Below are positions 25,067 to 33,704 of a stretch of DNA of 64,000 nucleotides, piece by piece. The stretch is taken from the NCBI RefSeq assembly GCF_004683905.1, contig NZ_CP038438.1, forward strand, positions 5,022,001 to 5,086,000, read 5' to 3'. The notes below the pieces were generated by a model that was given only the letters and a program-made list of their open reading frames with translations, was not told the origin of the DNA and ran no database searches. How positions within the stretch are numbered: position 1 is the stretch's first letter; the number at the start of each line of letters is the position of its first letter. The DNA comes from Pseudomonas fluorescens (GTDB taxonomy: Bacteria; Pseudomonadota; Gammaproteobacteria; Pseudomonadales; Pseudomonadaceae). The position numbers and the translations under genes were made by a program.

Positions 25067-26575
25067 ATGGCGCATAACGAAGCAGTCGACGTAGTTCTGG
25101 TTGGGGCCGGCATCATGAGTGCCACCCTGGCAGTACTGCTCAAAGAGCTCGACCCGGCGATCAAGCTGGAAGTCGTCGAGTTGATGGATTCCGGTGCTGC
25201 GGAGAGTTCCAACCCGTGGAACAACGCCGGTACCGGCCACGCCGGCCTGTGCGAGCTGAACTACACGCCGCAGGCAGCCGACGGCAGCGTCGACATCAAG
25301 AAAGCCGTGCACATCAACACCCAGTTCGAAGTGTCCAAGCAGTTCTGGTCGTACCTGACCAGGAAAGGCACCTTCGGCTCGTGCAAATCCTTCATCAGCC
25401 CGGTGCCGCACCTGAGCTTCGTTCAGGGTGACAAAGGCGTGTCGTTCCTCAAGGAACGCTTCAACGTGCTGCACAAGCACCACGCCTTCTCCGACATGGA
25501 ATACACCGAAGACAAGGCCAAGATGGCCGAGTGGATGCCGCTGATGATGCCGGGCCGCTCGCCGGATGAAGTCCTGGCCGCCACCCGCGTGATGAATGGC
25601 ACCGACGTCAACTTCGGCGCCCTGACCAATCAGTTGCTCAAGCACCTGACCAGCGCACCGGACACCCAGGTCAAATACTGCAAGCGCGTCACCGGCCTCA
25701 AGCGTAACGGCGCCGGCTGGACCGTCAGCATCAAGGACGTCAACAGCGGCGCCAGCCGTGAAGTCGACGCCAAGTTCGTCTTCCTCGGCGCTGGCGGCGC
25801 GGCTCTGCCATTGCTGCAGGCTTCGGGCATCGAAGAAAGCAAAGGCTTCGGCGGCTTCCCGATCAGCGGGCAATGGCTGCGTTGCGACAACCCGGAAGTG
25901 GTCAAGCACCACCAGGCCAAGGTCTACAGCCAGGCGGCAGTCGGTTCACCACCGATGTCGGTGCCGCACCTGGACACCCGTGTGGTCGATGGCAAGAAAT
26001 CCCTGCTGTTCGGGCCATACGCCGGTTTCACCACCAAGTTCCTCAAGCACGGTTCCTTCATGGACCTGCCGCTGTCGGTTCGCGCCGGCAACATCGGCCC
26101 GATGCTGGCAGTGGCGAAGAACAACATGGATCTGACCAAATATCTGGTCAGCGAAGTGATGCAATCGATGGAGCAGCGTCTGGAATCCCTGCGCCGCTTC
26201 TACCCGGAGGCGAAAGCCGAGGACTGGCGCCTGGAAGTGGCCGGCCAACGGGTACAGATCATCAAGAAAGACCCGAAAAAGGGCGGCATCCTGCAATTCG
26301 GTACCGAACTGGTTGCGGCGAAAGACGGCTCCCTCGCCGCCCTGCTCGGCGCTTCGCCAGGTGCTTCGGTAACCGTTTCGATCATGCTCGAGCTGATCGA
26401 GAAATGCTTCCCGGCCAAGGCCAAGGGTGAGTGGGCGGCCAAACTGGCGGAGATCTTCCCGGCCCGCGAGAAGGTTCTGGAAACCGATGCTGCGCTGTAT
26501 CGCAAGATCAACACGCAGAACAACATCGCGTTGGAACTGGTTGAAGAAAGCAGCGAGACCCCAAGCTTCGCTTGA
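25067..26575 (+). CDS. mqo: malate:quinone oxidoreductase
   Basis: This 502-residue FAD-dependent membrane-associated enzyme oxidises L-malate to oxaloacetate and passes electrons to the quinone pool. It bypasses NAD-dependent malate dehydrogenase, the normal route in pseudomonads. The N-terminal dinucleotide-binding motif is VDVVLVGAGIMSATLA, followed by the family's SSNPWNNAGTGHAG and, later, GPYAGFTTKFLKHGS. Length equals the family norm. It is followed by a strong terminator, so it is monocistronic, and lies next to a PA4642-like gene as in P. aeruginosa (mqoB). Confidence 0.97.
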   Translation: MAHNEAVDVVLVGAGIMSATLAVLLKELDPAIKLEVVELMDSGAAESSNPWNNAGTGHAGLCELNYTPQAADGSVDIKKAVHINTQFEVSKQFWSYLTRKGTFGSCKSFISPVPHLSFVQGDKGVSFLKERFNVLHKHHAFSDMEYTEDKAKMAEWMPLMMPGRSPDEVLAATRVMNGTDVNFGALTNQLLKHLTSAPDTQVKYCKRVTGLKRNGAGWTVSIKDVNSGASREVDAKFVFLGAGGAALPLLQASGIEESKGFGGFPISGQWLRCDNPEVVKHHQAKVYSQAAVGSPPMSVPHLDTRVVDGKKSLLFGPYAGFTTKFLKHGSFMDLPLSVRAGNIGPMLAVAKNNMDLTKYLVSEVMQSMEQRLESLRRFYPEAKAEDWRLEVAGQRVQIIKKDPKKGGILQFGTELVAAKDGSLAALLGASPGASVTVSIMLELIEKCFPAKAKGEWAAKLAEIFPAREKVLETDAALYRKINTQNNIALELVEESSETPSFA

Positions 26576-26586
26576 TCTTGCGACAT

Positions 26587-26628
26587 AAAAAACGCCCCGT
26601 ACTCAGTGAGTGCGGGGCGTTTTTTTTG
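26587..26628 (+). terminator. intrinsic terminator of mqo
   Basis: The stem AACGCCCCG(T)A-type arm pairs with TGCGGGGCGTT and is followed by T8. It lies 10 bases after the mqo stop. Confidence 0.92.
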
Positions 26629-26665
26629 CTGGGATAAAAACCAATACTGCTGGCTCACCAACACT

Positions 26666-26797
26666 TGTGGTGAGGGGATTTATCCCCGATCGGCTGCGCA
26701 GCAGTCGCAAAACCATTGATGCGATTTACCTGACACCCTTGCACTCAGGCTTCGGGGCCGCTACGCAGCCCATCGGGGATAAATCCCCTCGCCACAG
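26666..26797. repeat. inverted repeat pair (TGTGGCGAGGGGATTTATCC family)
   Basis: The left arm from 26666 carries TGGTGAGG in place of TGGCGAGG; the right arm ends at 26797. Internal GCTGCGCAGC and CTACGCAGC form hairpins. It lies between the convergent mqo and PA4642-like genes. Confidence 0.9.
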
Positions 26798-26810
26798 ATA
26801 TCGGGTGATC

Positions 26811-27098
26811 TCAACCGCGAGCCTTGTCGATCAGCTCGATGTACTCGGCCGCGTTACGCTGATCCTTGATCAGGTCAACGAAGGTCTGGCCCTGCGCGTC
26901 CTTGCCATCCACGTCGTAACCGGCCGCGACGAAGAACGTCAGGAAGCGCTCGAAATCGTCGATGCGCAGGCCACGGTAGGCCTTGATCAGTTTGTGCAGC
27001 GACGGCGAAGTGGCGTCGACCGGTTCAAAATCGAGGAACAGCTTGATCTGCTCATCGCCGATCTCGTCACCAATCACCTGTTTCTTATCTTTACGCAT
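26811..27098 (-). CDS. PA4642-family conserved protein
   Basis: This is a 95-residue acidic/charged cytoplasmic protein (MRKDKKQVIGDEIGDEQ at the start, then FDPV-type and LHKLIKAYRGLRIDDFERFL). From memory the family is named after P. aeruginosa PA4642, which also sits between mqoB and the hpt-upp-uraA genes. The C-terminal part (AGYDVDGKDAQGQTFVDLI) resembles a single ankyrin-like repeat. It is 63 bases downstream of the DUF2057 gene on the same strand. No function is known. Confidence 0.8.
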   Translation of the reverse strand: MRKDKKQVIGDEIGDEQIKLFLDFEPVDATSPSLHKLIKAYRGLRIDDFERFLTFFVAAGYDVDGKDAQGQTFVDLIKDQRNAAEYIELIDKARG

Positions 27099-27161
27099 TG
27101 CCGACTCCAGCTCGCAGACATTACACGGGGCGGGCAGTTTACCCCTGCCCAGCCACCAGGC

Positions 27162-27647
27162 TCAACGCGCACGAACGGCCCCGGTGTGCAGATCGGCCCA
27201 GATGTGGCCGTTGGCGTAACTGAGGAACTGTACATACACCGTGTCGTTGCGCAGCAGATCGATCACCACCCGGTACTGGGCCAGCGGGTAAAACAGGGTC
27301 AGGGTTTTGCTCTTGTCGTCATAAGCCGGTTTTTTCAGGCTTTTGCTTTCGCCATCGAAATTGACCAGCACCTGGGCGATGGTTGCGCCCTTGTTCAGCG
27401 ACTTGCCCTTGAGGCGGATCATCAGCGGCGACGTGACCGGAATCGGCTGCTGATTGGACTGGCGTTGTGCGCCGACCACCACCGAATAATCGGTGACCTG
27501 CAGCAATTGTTGCTGCTCGGGTTCGGCATCGCGCAGGGTCAGGTCGTCCGGCGGCAGGAATTGACTGTGCATCGGTGCCGGGGCGGCGGCCAGAGGCAGG
27601 CTGAGGGTCAGCAACAGGGCGGCAAGACTGCGGATCAGAAGGCTCAT
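27162..27647 (-). CDS. DUF2057/UPF0319 (YccT-like) secreted protein
   Basis: Starting at 27647 (MSLLIRSLAALLLTLSLPLA) gives 161 residues with a Sec signal peptide cleaved after AAA. The mature part (LRDAEPEQQQLLQVTDYSVVV, quoted in part, then YRVVIDLLRNDTVYVQFLSY) fits the YccT/DUF2057 family of periplasmic proteins of unknown function. The longer frame to 27710 has no ribosome-binding site. It is likely cotranscribed with the PA4642-like gene. Confidence 0.75.
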   Translation of the reverse strand: MSLLIRSLAALLLTLSLPLAAAPAPMHSQFLPPDDLTLRDAEPEQQQLLQVTDYSVVVGAQRQSNQQPIPVTSPLMIRLKGKSLNKGATIAQVLVNFDGESKSLKKPAYDDKSKTLTLFYPLAQYRVVIDLLRNDTVYVQFLSYANGHIWADLHTGAVRAR

Positions 27648-27718
27648 GACAGGCTCCGGGGGCGGGGCGGAGCACTCTAGCATGGGTGTAGCAGATGGAT
27701 CAGCACACACAAAACAAC

Positions 27719-27807
27719 TGTAGGAGTGAGCCTGCTCGCGATAGCGTCGTATCAGTCAACATCAACATTGCTGACAGATCGCTATCGCGAGCAGGCTCAC
27801 TCCTACA
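27719..27807. repeat. inverted repeat pair (TGTAGGAGTGAGCCTGCTCG family)
   Basis: Two inverted arms (27719-27749 and 27777-27807) share TGTAGGAGTGAGCCTGCTCGCGATAGC. This is a third REP-like family in the window, also seen singly at 33925 and as a pair at 63545. Confidence 0.9.
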
Positions 27808-27825
27808 GGGGATAGTGCAGGGTTC

Positions 27826-28383
27826 TTACATGCCTTTAACGGCAAAGATCCCGTTGGCGTTGCGCCAGTAACCTTTGTAGTCCATGCCGTAACCGAAGAT
27901 GTAGCGGTCAATGCACGGCAGGCCGACGAAGTCTGCCTTCAGATCAGGACGCGCCTTGCGGTCGTGATCCTTGTCGATCAGCACGGCGGTGTGCACTTTG
28001 CGCGCGCCGGCGTGTTTGCAGAAGTCGATGATCGCGCCCAGGGTGTGACCTTCGTCGAGGATGTCGTCGATGATCAGCACGTCGCGGTCGATGAACGAGA
28101 CTTCCGGCTTGGCTTTCCAGAACAGGTCGCCGCCGCTGGTTTCGTTGCGATAACGGGTCGCGTGCAGGTAGGACGCTTCCAGCGGGAATTGCAGGTGAGT
28201 CAGCAGTTTTCCGGAGAAGATCAGGCCGCCGTTCATCACGCAGAACACCACCGGGTTGCTGTCGGCCAGTTGTTCGTTGATTTGTGCACCGACGCGGGCG
28301 ATGGCGGCCTCGACTTCAGATTCGGTGTACAGGCAGTCAGCCTCTCGCATGATTTGACGGATATGCTCGAGATCAGCGGACAT
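27826..28383 (-). CDS. hpt: hypoxanthine (guanine) phosphoribosyltransferase
   Basis: This 185-residue purine salvage enzyme converts hypoxanthine or guanine plus PRPP to IMP or GMP. The PRPP loop is VLIIDDILDEGHTLG (about residues 97-111), and the N-terminal GGLIFSGKL supplies the pyrophosphate contacts. The start at 28383 (MSADLEHIRQIM) is chosen over the frame extension to 28449, which runs into the shared promoter. It is divergent from upp-uraA, and the two salvage routes share a 161-base regulatory gap. Confidence 0.93.
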   Translation of the reverse strand: MSADLEHIRQIMREADCLYTESEVEAAIARVGAQINEQLADSNPVVFCVMNGGLIFSGKLLTHLQFPLEASYLHATRYRNETSGGDLFWKAKPEVSFIDRDVLIIDDILDEGHTLGAIIDFCKHAGARKVHTAVLIDKDHDRKARPDLKADFVGLPCIDRYIFGYGMDYKGYWRNANGIFAVKGM

Positions 28384-28544
28384 GGCGCTCTCCAGGGGGA
28401 TGTTTTCGGAAAAGCGGGCAAAGGTACGCATCCCGTGAGGTCGAATCAAGCCTTAATGGACTAACGTACTCAATGTCCTATAGGACATCACCCTCGGATA
28501 GATTAATCTAGGCCGGTTTTTTTGCCCGCCGCCGGAGTTTTTCC
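28384..28544. promoter_or_regulatory. divergent hpt | upp promoter region with 16-bp palindrome
   Basis: A perfect 16-bp palindrome ATGTCCTATAGGACAT lies at 28473-28488, midway between the divergent salvage genes. Such symmetry is typical of a dimeric repressor site. No known binding consensus was recognised, and the core TCCTATAGGA is AT-centred, so it may instead be part of a -10 region. Confidence 0.5.
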
Positions 28545-29183
28545 ATGCCCATCCTCGAGATCCGCCACCCGCTGATCCGCCATAAACTCGGCCTGATGCG
28601 CCGCGCCGATATCAGCACCAAGAATTTCCGTGAGCTTGCTCAGGAAGTCGGCGCCCTGTTGACCTATGAAGCTACAAAAGATCTGCCGCTCGAATCCTAC
28701 GATATCGCAGGTTGGTGCGGCACTGTGTCGGTAGAGAAAATCGCCGGCAAGAAGATCACCGTCGTGCCGATCCTGCGCGCCGGCATCGGCATGCTCGAAG
28801 GCGTGCTGAGCCTGATCCCGGGTGCCAAGGTTTCCGCTGTGGGCGTTGCCCGCAATGAAGAAACCCTGCAAGCGCACACTTATCTGGAAAAACTGGTTCC
28901 GGAAATCGACGAACGGCTGGCGATGATCATCGACCCGATGCTCGCCACCGGCAGCTCCATGGTCGCGACCATCGATCTGCTGAAAAAAGCCGGTTGCAAG
29001 GACATCCGCGCAATGGTGCTGGTGGCCGCGCCGGAAGGCATTGCCGCTGTGGAACAGGCTCACCCAGACGTGACCATCTACACCGCTTCCATCGATGAGC
29101 GTCTGAACGAACACGGTTACATCATCCCAGGGCTTGGCGATGCCGGTGACAAGATCTTCGGTACCAAGCAGAAGGACGCGTGA
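28545..29183 (+). CDS. upp: uracil phosphoribosyltransferase
   Basis: This 212-residue type I PRTase salvages uracil plus PRPP to UMP. The PRPP-binding motif is MIIDPMLATGSSM (about residues 126-138), and the uracil-binding segment near the C-terminus reads YIIPGLGDAGDKIFGT. The length is standard. Its stop codon is three bases from the uraA ATG (and overlaps an in-frame GTG), so translation of salvage enzyme and permease is coupled. Confidence 0.96.
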   Translation: MPILEIRHPLIRHKLGLMRRADISTKNFRELAQEVGALLTYEATKDLPLESYDIAGWCGTVSVEKIAGKKITVVPILRAGIGMLEGVLSLIPGAKVSAVGVARNEETLQAHTYLEKLVPEIDERLAMIIDPMLATGSSMVATIDLLKKAGCKDIRAMVLVAAPEGIAAVEQAHPDVTIYTASIDERLNEHGYIIPGLGDAGDKIFGTKQKDA

Positions 29184-29185
29184 GC

Positions 29186-30460
29186 ATGCAGCAAGAGTTC
29201 AACGATCCGCTCTGGCGCACGGTGCTGTCCGGCGCCCAGATGCTGTTCGTGGCTTTCGGCGCCCTGGTGCTGATGCCGCTGATCACCGGGCTTGACCCGA
29301 ACGTGGCACTGTTCACCGCGGGTCTGGGGACGATTCTGTTCCAGATCGTCACCGGGCGTCAGGTGCCGGTATTCCTTGCATCGAGCTTTGCCTTCATCAC
29401 CCCGATCATTCTCGCCAAGGGCCAGTTCGGCCTCGCCGCGACCATGGGCGGCGTGATGGCAGCCGGTTTCGTCTACACCTTCCTCGGCCTCGCCGTGAAA
29501 ATCAAAGGCACCGGTTTCATTGACCGTCTGCTGCCGCCAGTGGTGATTGGCCCGGTGATCATCTCGATTGGCCTGGCCATGGCGCCGATTGCCGCGAACA
29601 TGGCGATGGGCAAGGCGGGTGACGGTTCCGAGCTGATCCACTACCAGACCGCGATGATGATCTCGATGCCGGCCCTGCTGACCACGTTGATCGTGGCGGT
29701 GTTCGGTAAAGGCATCTTCCGTCTAGTGCCGATCATTTCCGGCGTGCTGGTCGGTTTTGCCATGTCGTTCTATTTCGGCGTGGTCGATACCGCGAAGATT
29801 GCGGCGGCGCCATGGTTCGCCCTGCCGCACTTCACCGCTCCGGAGTTCAACTGGCAGGCGATCCTGTTCATCGTTCCGGTGGCGCTGGCTCCGGCCATCG
29901 AGCACATCGGCGGAGTGATCGCGGTGGGTAGCGTGACTGGTCGTGACTATCTGAAGAAACCGGGCCTGCATCGCACCCTGCTCGGCGACGGCATCGCCAC
30001 CACGGCGGCCGGTCTGTTTGGCGGCCCGCCGAACACCACCTACGCCGAAGTGACCGGCGCGGTGATGTTGACCAAGAACTACAACCCGAAAATCATGACC
30101 TGGGCGGCGATCTTCGCCATCACCCTGGCGTTCATCGGCAAGTTCGGCGCGCTGCTGCAAAGCATTCCGGTGCCGGTGATGGGCGGGATTCTGTGCCTGC
30201 TGTTCGGCTCGATCGCGGCGGTGGGGATGAACACCCTGATCCGTCACAAGATCGACCTCGGTGAGGCGCGCAATCTGGTGATCGTGTCGGTGACCCTGGT
30301 GTTCGGTATCGGCGGTGTGCTGGTCGGCACCGGCACTGGCCCGGACGACTTCGGCCTCAAAGGCATCGCGCTGTGCGCGGTGGTGGCGATTGCGCTGAAC
30401 CTGATTCTGCCGGGCAATGATGGCTGGAAGAACAAGAAGGCCGATGAGCCGCTGATTTAA
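29186..30460 (+). CDS. uraA: uracil permease (NCS2 family)
   Basis: This 424-residue inner-membrane symporter of the nucleobase-cation symporter-2 family has about 12-14 hydrophobic helices. It carries the conserved APAIEHIGGVIAVGSVTG and the TYAEVTGAVMLTKNY segment after GLFGGPPNTT, characteristic of UraA. It imports uracil for the adjacent Upp. ATG at 29186 is preferred; an in-frame GTG at 29180 overlapping the upp stop is possible. Confidence 0.94.
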   Translation: MQQEFNDPLWRTVLSGAQMLFVAFGALVLMPLITGLDPNVALFTAGLGTILFQIVTGRQVPVFLASSFAFITPIILAKGQFGLAATMGGVMAAGFVYTFLGLAVKIKGTGFIDRLLPPVVIGPVIISIGLAMAPIAANMAMGKAGDGSELIHYQTAMMISMPALLTTLIVAVFGKGIFRLVPIISGVLVGFAMSFYFGVVDTAKIAAAPWFALPHFTAPEFNWQAILFIVPVALAPAIEHIGGVIAVGSVTGRDYLKKPGLHRTLLGDGIATTAAGLFGGPPNTTYAEVTGAVMLTKNYNPKIMTWAAIFAITLAFIGKFGALLQSIPVPVMGGILCLLFGSIAAVGMNTLIRHKIDLGEARNLVIVSVTLVFGIGGVLVGTGTGPDDFGLKGIALCAVVAIALNLILPGNDGWKNKKADEPLI

Positions 30461-30492
30461 GGGTCTAGATCCTTGTTGTCTGACAGATAGCT

Positions 30493-30568
30493 TTCGCGAG
30501 CAAGCCCGCTCCCACATTTGATCTTCAGCGCACCGTAGATCAAATGTGGGAGCGGGCTTGCTCGCGAA
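30493..30568. repeat. REP pair (GTGGGAGCGGGCTTGC family), inverted
   Basis: The inverted arms 30493-30522 and 30538-30568 extend beyond the REP core into ATTTGATC/GATCAAAT, leaving a very short spacer, so the RNA could fold as one long hairpin. It lies between the convergent uraA and hemH genes and could end both transcripts. Confidence 0.9.
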
Positions 30569-30578
30569 GCTTTTGGCT

Positions 30579-31604
30579 TTAAAGCGCCAGCGGCGCTCGT
30601 TCACACAGGGTTGCCAACGCCTTCGCCCATTGCGGGTCGTCATTCAGGCACGGCACCAGCACCAACTCCTCGCCCCCCGCTTCGCGGAACTGTTCCTTGC
30701 CGCGATCACCGATCTCTTCCAGCGTCTCGATGCAATCGGCGACAAACGCCGGGCACATCACCAGAATCTTCTTCACCCCGCTTTGCGCCAGCTCGTCCAG
30801 CCGCGCTTCAGTGTAGGGTTCGATCCACTTCGCCCGCCCCAGACGCGACTGAAACGACACCGACCATTTGCCATCGGCAATGCCCGCGCGCTTGGCGAAC
30901 TCTGCGGCGGTGCGCATGCACTGGGCGCGGTAACAGGTGGCCAGCACGGCCGGCGAAGCGTTCTTGCAGCAATCCGCGTTTTTCAAGCAGTGATTGCCAG
31001 TCGGATCGAGCTTGGTCAGGTGCCGCTCCGGCAAGCCATGGAAGCTCAACAGCAAGTGATCGTAGTCCTGCTGCAAATGCGGGGTAGCGCTGGCGACCAG
31101 CGCGTCGATGTACTCAGGCTGATCGTAAAACGGTTGCAGCACCGAGAGTTTTACATCGAGCTTCTTCTCGCGAATCACCCGCTTGGCTTCTTCGATCACC
31201 GTGGTCGTGGTGCTGTCAGCGAACTGTGGATAAAGCGGTGCCAGCGTGATGCGCTTGTGCCCCGCCGCCACCAGTTGCAGCAACCTGGTTTCAATCGACG
31301 GCTCGCCGTAACGCATGGCCAGTTCCACCGGGCCGTGGGTCCACTGGGTGGTCATCTGCTGCTGCAGACGACGGCTGAGCACCACCAGCGGCGAGCCCTC
31401 CTCCCACCAGATCGAAGCGTAGGCATGGGCCGATTGCTCGGGGCGCTTGATCAGGATCAGCGACACCAACAGCCGCCGCACCGGCCACGGCAGGTCGATC
31501 ACATACGGGTCCATCAGAAATTGATTGAGGTAGCTGCGTACATCGGCCACCGAGGTGGAGGCCGGGGAACCCAGGTTGACCAGAAGCAAGGCGTGATCGG
31601 TCAT
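30579..31604 (-). CDS. hemH: ferrochelatase
   Basis: This 341-residue terminal enzyme of haem synthesis inserts Fe2+ into protoporphyrin IX at the membrane. It carries the catalytic His in LLLSFHGLPERHL (about residue 190) and the conserved Glu in the C-terminal TLEEIGDRGKEQF segment. The start at 31604 (MTDHALLLVNLGSP) is the family norm; the upstream frame is part of yfcH in another frame. The gene begins 13 bases after the TIGR01777 epimerase gene, so the two form an operon whose promoter faces the renalase-like gene and its light-type operator. Confidence 0.95.
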   Translation of the reverse strand: MTDHALLLVNLGSPASTSVADVRSYLNQFLMDPYVIDLPWPVRRLLVSLILIKRPEQSAHAYASIWWEEGSPLVVLSRRLQQQMTTQWTHGPVELAMRYGEPSIETRLLQLVAAGHKRITLAPLYPQFADSTTTTVIEEAKRVIREKKLDVKLSVLQPFYDQPEYIDALVASATPHLQQDYDHLLLSFHGLPERHLTKLDPTGNHCLKNADCCKNASPAVLATCYRAQCMRTAAEFAKRAGIADGKWSVSFQSRLGRAKWIEPYTEARLDELAQSGVKKILVMCPAFVADCIETLEEIGDRGKEQFREAGGEELVLVPCLNDDPQWAKALATLCERAPLAL

Positions 31605-31617
31605 GCATCGTCCTATT

Positions 31618-32520
31618 TCAAAGGCGGCCGGAGAGATCATCCAAAGCCGCGCGCAAATCCGTGAACTGGAAAGTGAAACCCGCTTCCAGCAAGCGTGCCG
31701 GCACGGCCCGTTGGCCACCCAGCAACAGCAATGACATTTCGCCAAGCCCGACCTTCAGCGCCAGGGCCGGCATCGGCATGAACGCCGGGCGGTGCAGTAC
31801 GCTGCCCAGCGTCTTGGCAAACTCGCGATTGCGCACCGGTTTCGGTGCGCACGCATTATAAGGACCGCTCGCCTGATCGCGGTGCAGAAGAAAATCAATC
31901 AGGGCGATTTGATCATCGATGTGAATCCACGGCATCCACTGCCGACCATTGCCCAGCGGCCCACCCAACCCGAGTTTGAACGGCAGCAACAGCCGCGACA
32001 AAAAGCCGCCCTCGGCCGACAGCACCAGCCCGGTTCGCACCAGCACCACGCGGATGCCCTGACCTTCGGCACGCTGGGCGGTTTCCTCCCAGGCAATGCA
32101 CAACTGACTGGCAAAATCGTCGATCACTGGCGGCGAATCTTCGGTCAGCTCGCGTTCGCCGCCGTCGCCGTACCAGCCAACAGCCGAACCGGAGATCAAC
32201 AACGCCGGTTTCTGCTGCCGTGTTTCCAGCCAGGCCAGCAGGGTTTCGGTGAGCGTGATGCGGCTGCTCCACAACAACGCCTTGCGCCGATGGGTCCATG
32301 GCCGATCCGCGATCGGTGCACCGGCCAGGTTGACCACCGCGTCCAGCGGCTCGTTGCCGAAGTCTTCGAGACGCGCAATTGCACGCACCTGCGCGCCACA
32401 GATTTTCGCGACCTTTTCCGGGCGTCGACTCCACACCGTCAATTGATGGCCCTGCCCCGACCAGTGTCGGCAGAGCTGACGGCCTATCAAACCAGTACCG
32501 CCGGTCAGCAATATGCGCAT
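31618..32520 (-). CDS. TIGR01777-family NAD-dependent epimerase (YfcH-like)
   Basis: This 300-residue extended-SDR protein has an N-terminal MRILLTGGTGLIGRQL (NAD(P)-binding TGGTGxIG), a central SGSAVGWYG in the active-site region, and the family's C-terminal DUF1731-type domain ending LLEAGFTFQFTDLRAAL. The family is widespread but without an established substrate; in cyanobacteria it is linked to division site placement. It is the first gene of the operon with hemH. Confidence 0.88.
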   Translation of the reverse strand: MRILLTGGTGLIGRQLCRHWSGQGHQLTVWSRRPEKVAKICGAQVRAIARLEDFGNEPLDAVVNLAGAPIADRPWTHRRKALLWSSRITLTETLLAWLETRQQKPALLISGSAVGWYGDGGERELTEDSPPVIDDFASQLCIAWEETAQRAEGQGIRVVLVRTGLVLSAEGGFLSRLLLPFKLGLGGPLGNGRQWMPWIHIDDQIALIDFLLHRDQASGPYNACAPKPVRNREFAKTLGSVLHRPAFMPMPALALKVGLGEMSLLLLGGQRAVPARLLEAGFTFQFTDLRAALDDLSGRL

Positions 32521-32717
32521 GACTTCTTCCTCGCGTGGCGTTTTACCCGGATCACTAGTCTATTTTTATAAGCAGGGATCTTTTCTATCGGGCAGGCTCT
32601 ATTGTTTAACCATAGGCCAAGCTGTCAGAACGAGAACGCTAGAAGTTATACCAAAAAACAAAATTGTACAGGTTTCATTGACGGCGTAGTCTGTACAGAA
32701 AGGTAAACGAGGCCCCT
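32521..32717. promoter_or_regulatory. divergent yfcH-hemH | renalase-like promoter region
   Basis: This 197-base gap holds promoters for two divergent operons. On the plus strand TTGTAC (32664-32669) and TAGTCT (32687-32692) with a 17-bp spacer form a plausible sigma70 promoter for the renalase-like gene, overlapped by TGTACA repeats (see the separate operator entry). The minus-strand promoter lies in the AT-rich stretch 32560-32640 but could not be fixed. Confidence 0.5.
32647..32697 (+). promoter_or_regulatory. LitR-type operator before the renalase-like gene
   Basis: TATACC (32647-32652), twelve bases, then TGTACA (32665-32670) match the T(G/A)TACA-N12-TGTACA form with one mismatch. A further TGTACA half-site lies at 32692-32697. 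The sites overlap the inferred -35 and -10 elements, consistent with repression by a MerR-family LitR protein. The consensus is recalled from work on P. putida PplR. Confidence 0.65.
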
Positions 32718-33704
32718 ATGACTGTACCTATCGCAATCATCGGCACCGGCATCGCCGGACTCTCCGCCGCGCAGGCGCTGACAGAGGCCGGACACACCGT
32801 CCAGCTCTTCGACAAAAGCCGCGGCAGTGGCGGACGCATGTCGAGCAAACGCAGCGACGCCGGTTCGCTGGACATGGGCGCGCAATACTTCACCGCCCGC
32901 GACCGGCGTTTCGTCACCGAAGTGCAACGCTGGCAAAGCCTGGGCTGGGTCGCCGAGTGGACACCGCAGCTCTACACCTTTCAGGGCGGGCAACTGAATC
33001 TGTCGCCGGACGAACAGACGCGCTGGGTCGGCACGCCACGCATGAGCGCGATCACCCGGGGTTTGCTCGACGGTCTGGAAGTGCACTTCGCCTGCCGCAT
33101 CACCGAAGTCTTTCGCGGTGAAGAACACTGGCACCTGCAGGACGCCGAAGGCTTCACCCACGGTCCCTTCAGTCACGTGGTGATTGCGACGCCAGCGCCG
33201 CAAGCCACGGCGTTGCTGGCTGCGGCACCGAAACTGGCCGGTGCGGCCACCGGGGTAAAAATGGACCCGACCTGGGCCGTCGCCCTCGCCTTCGATACGT
33301 CACTGGATACGCCGATCGAAGGTTGCTTCGTGCAGGACAGCCCCATCGACTGGCTGGCACGCAACCGCAGTAAACCGGGGCGCGATACCATGTGCGACAC
33401 CTGGGTGCTGCACGCCAGCAGCGCCTGGAGTCGGCAACACATCGACCTGTCCAAGGAAGCGGTCATCGAGCAACTGCACGGTGCATTCGCCGAACTGCTG
33501 CACAGCGCGATGCCCGCTCCGACTTTCAGCCTCGCCCACCGCTGGCTCTACGCACGCCCTGCGACCGGCCACGAATGGGGCACGCTGGCCGACGCCGATC
33601 TGGGCTTGTACGCCTGCGGCGACTGGTGCCTGTCGGGGCGTGTCGAAGGGGCCTGGCTCAGTGGCCAGGAAGCTGCACGCCGCTTGCACGAACACCTGCA
33701 ATGA
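32718..33704 (+). CDS. bacterial renalase-like FAD oxidoreductase
   Basis: This 328-residue flavoprotein has the N-terminal motif IAIIGTGIAGLSAAQAL and the diagnostic KSRGSGGRMSSKRSDAG and MGAQYFT segments of the renalase/amine-oxidase group. A C-terminal FAD contact follows in GLYACGDWCLSGRVEGAWLS. The Pseudomonas homologue described as bacterial renalase oxidises 2- and 6-dihydro-NAD(P) isomers back to NAD(P), repairing misreduced cofactors. The next gene overlaps its stop (ATGA). LitR-type sites at its promoter suggest light control with the photolyase operon. Confidence 0.85.
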   Translation: MTVPIAIIGTGIAGLSAAQALTEAGHTVQLFDKSRGSGGRMSSKRSDAGSLDMGAQYFTARDRRFVTEVQRWQSLGWVAEWTPQLYTFQGGQLNLSPDEQTRWVGTPRMSAITRGLLDGLEVHFACRITEVFRGEEHWHLQDAEGFTHGPFSHVVIATPAPQATALLAAAPKLAGAATGVKMDPTWAVALAFDTSLDTPIEGCFVQDSPIDWLARNRSKPGRDTMCDTWVLHASSAWSRQHIDLSKEAVIEQLHGAFAELLHSAMPAPTFSLAHRWLYARPATGHEWGTLADADLGLYACGDWCLSGRVEGAWLSGQEAARRLHEHLQ

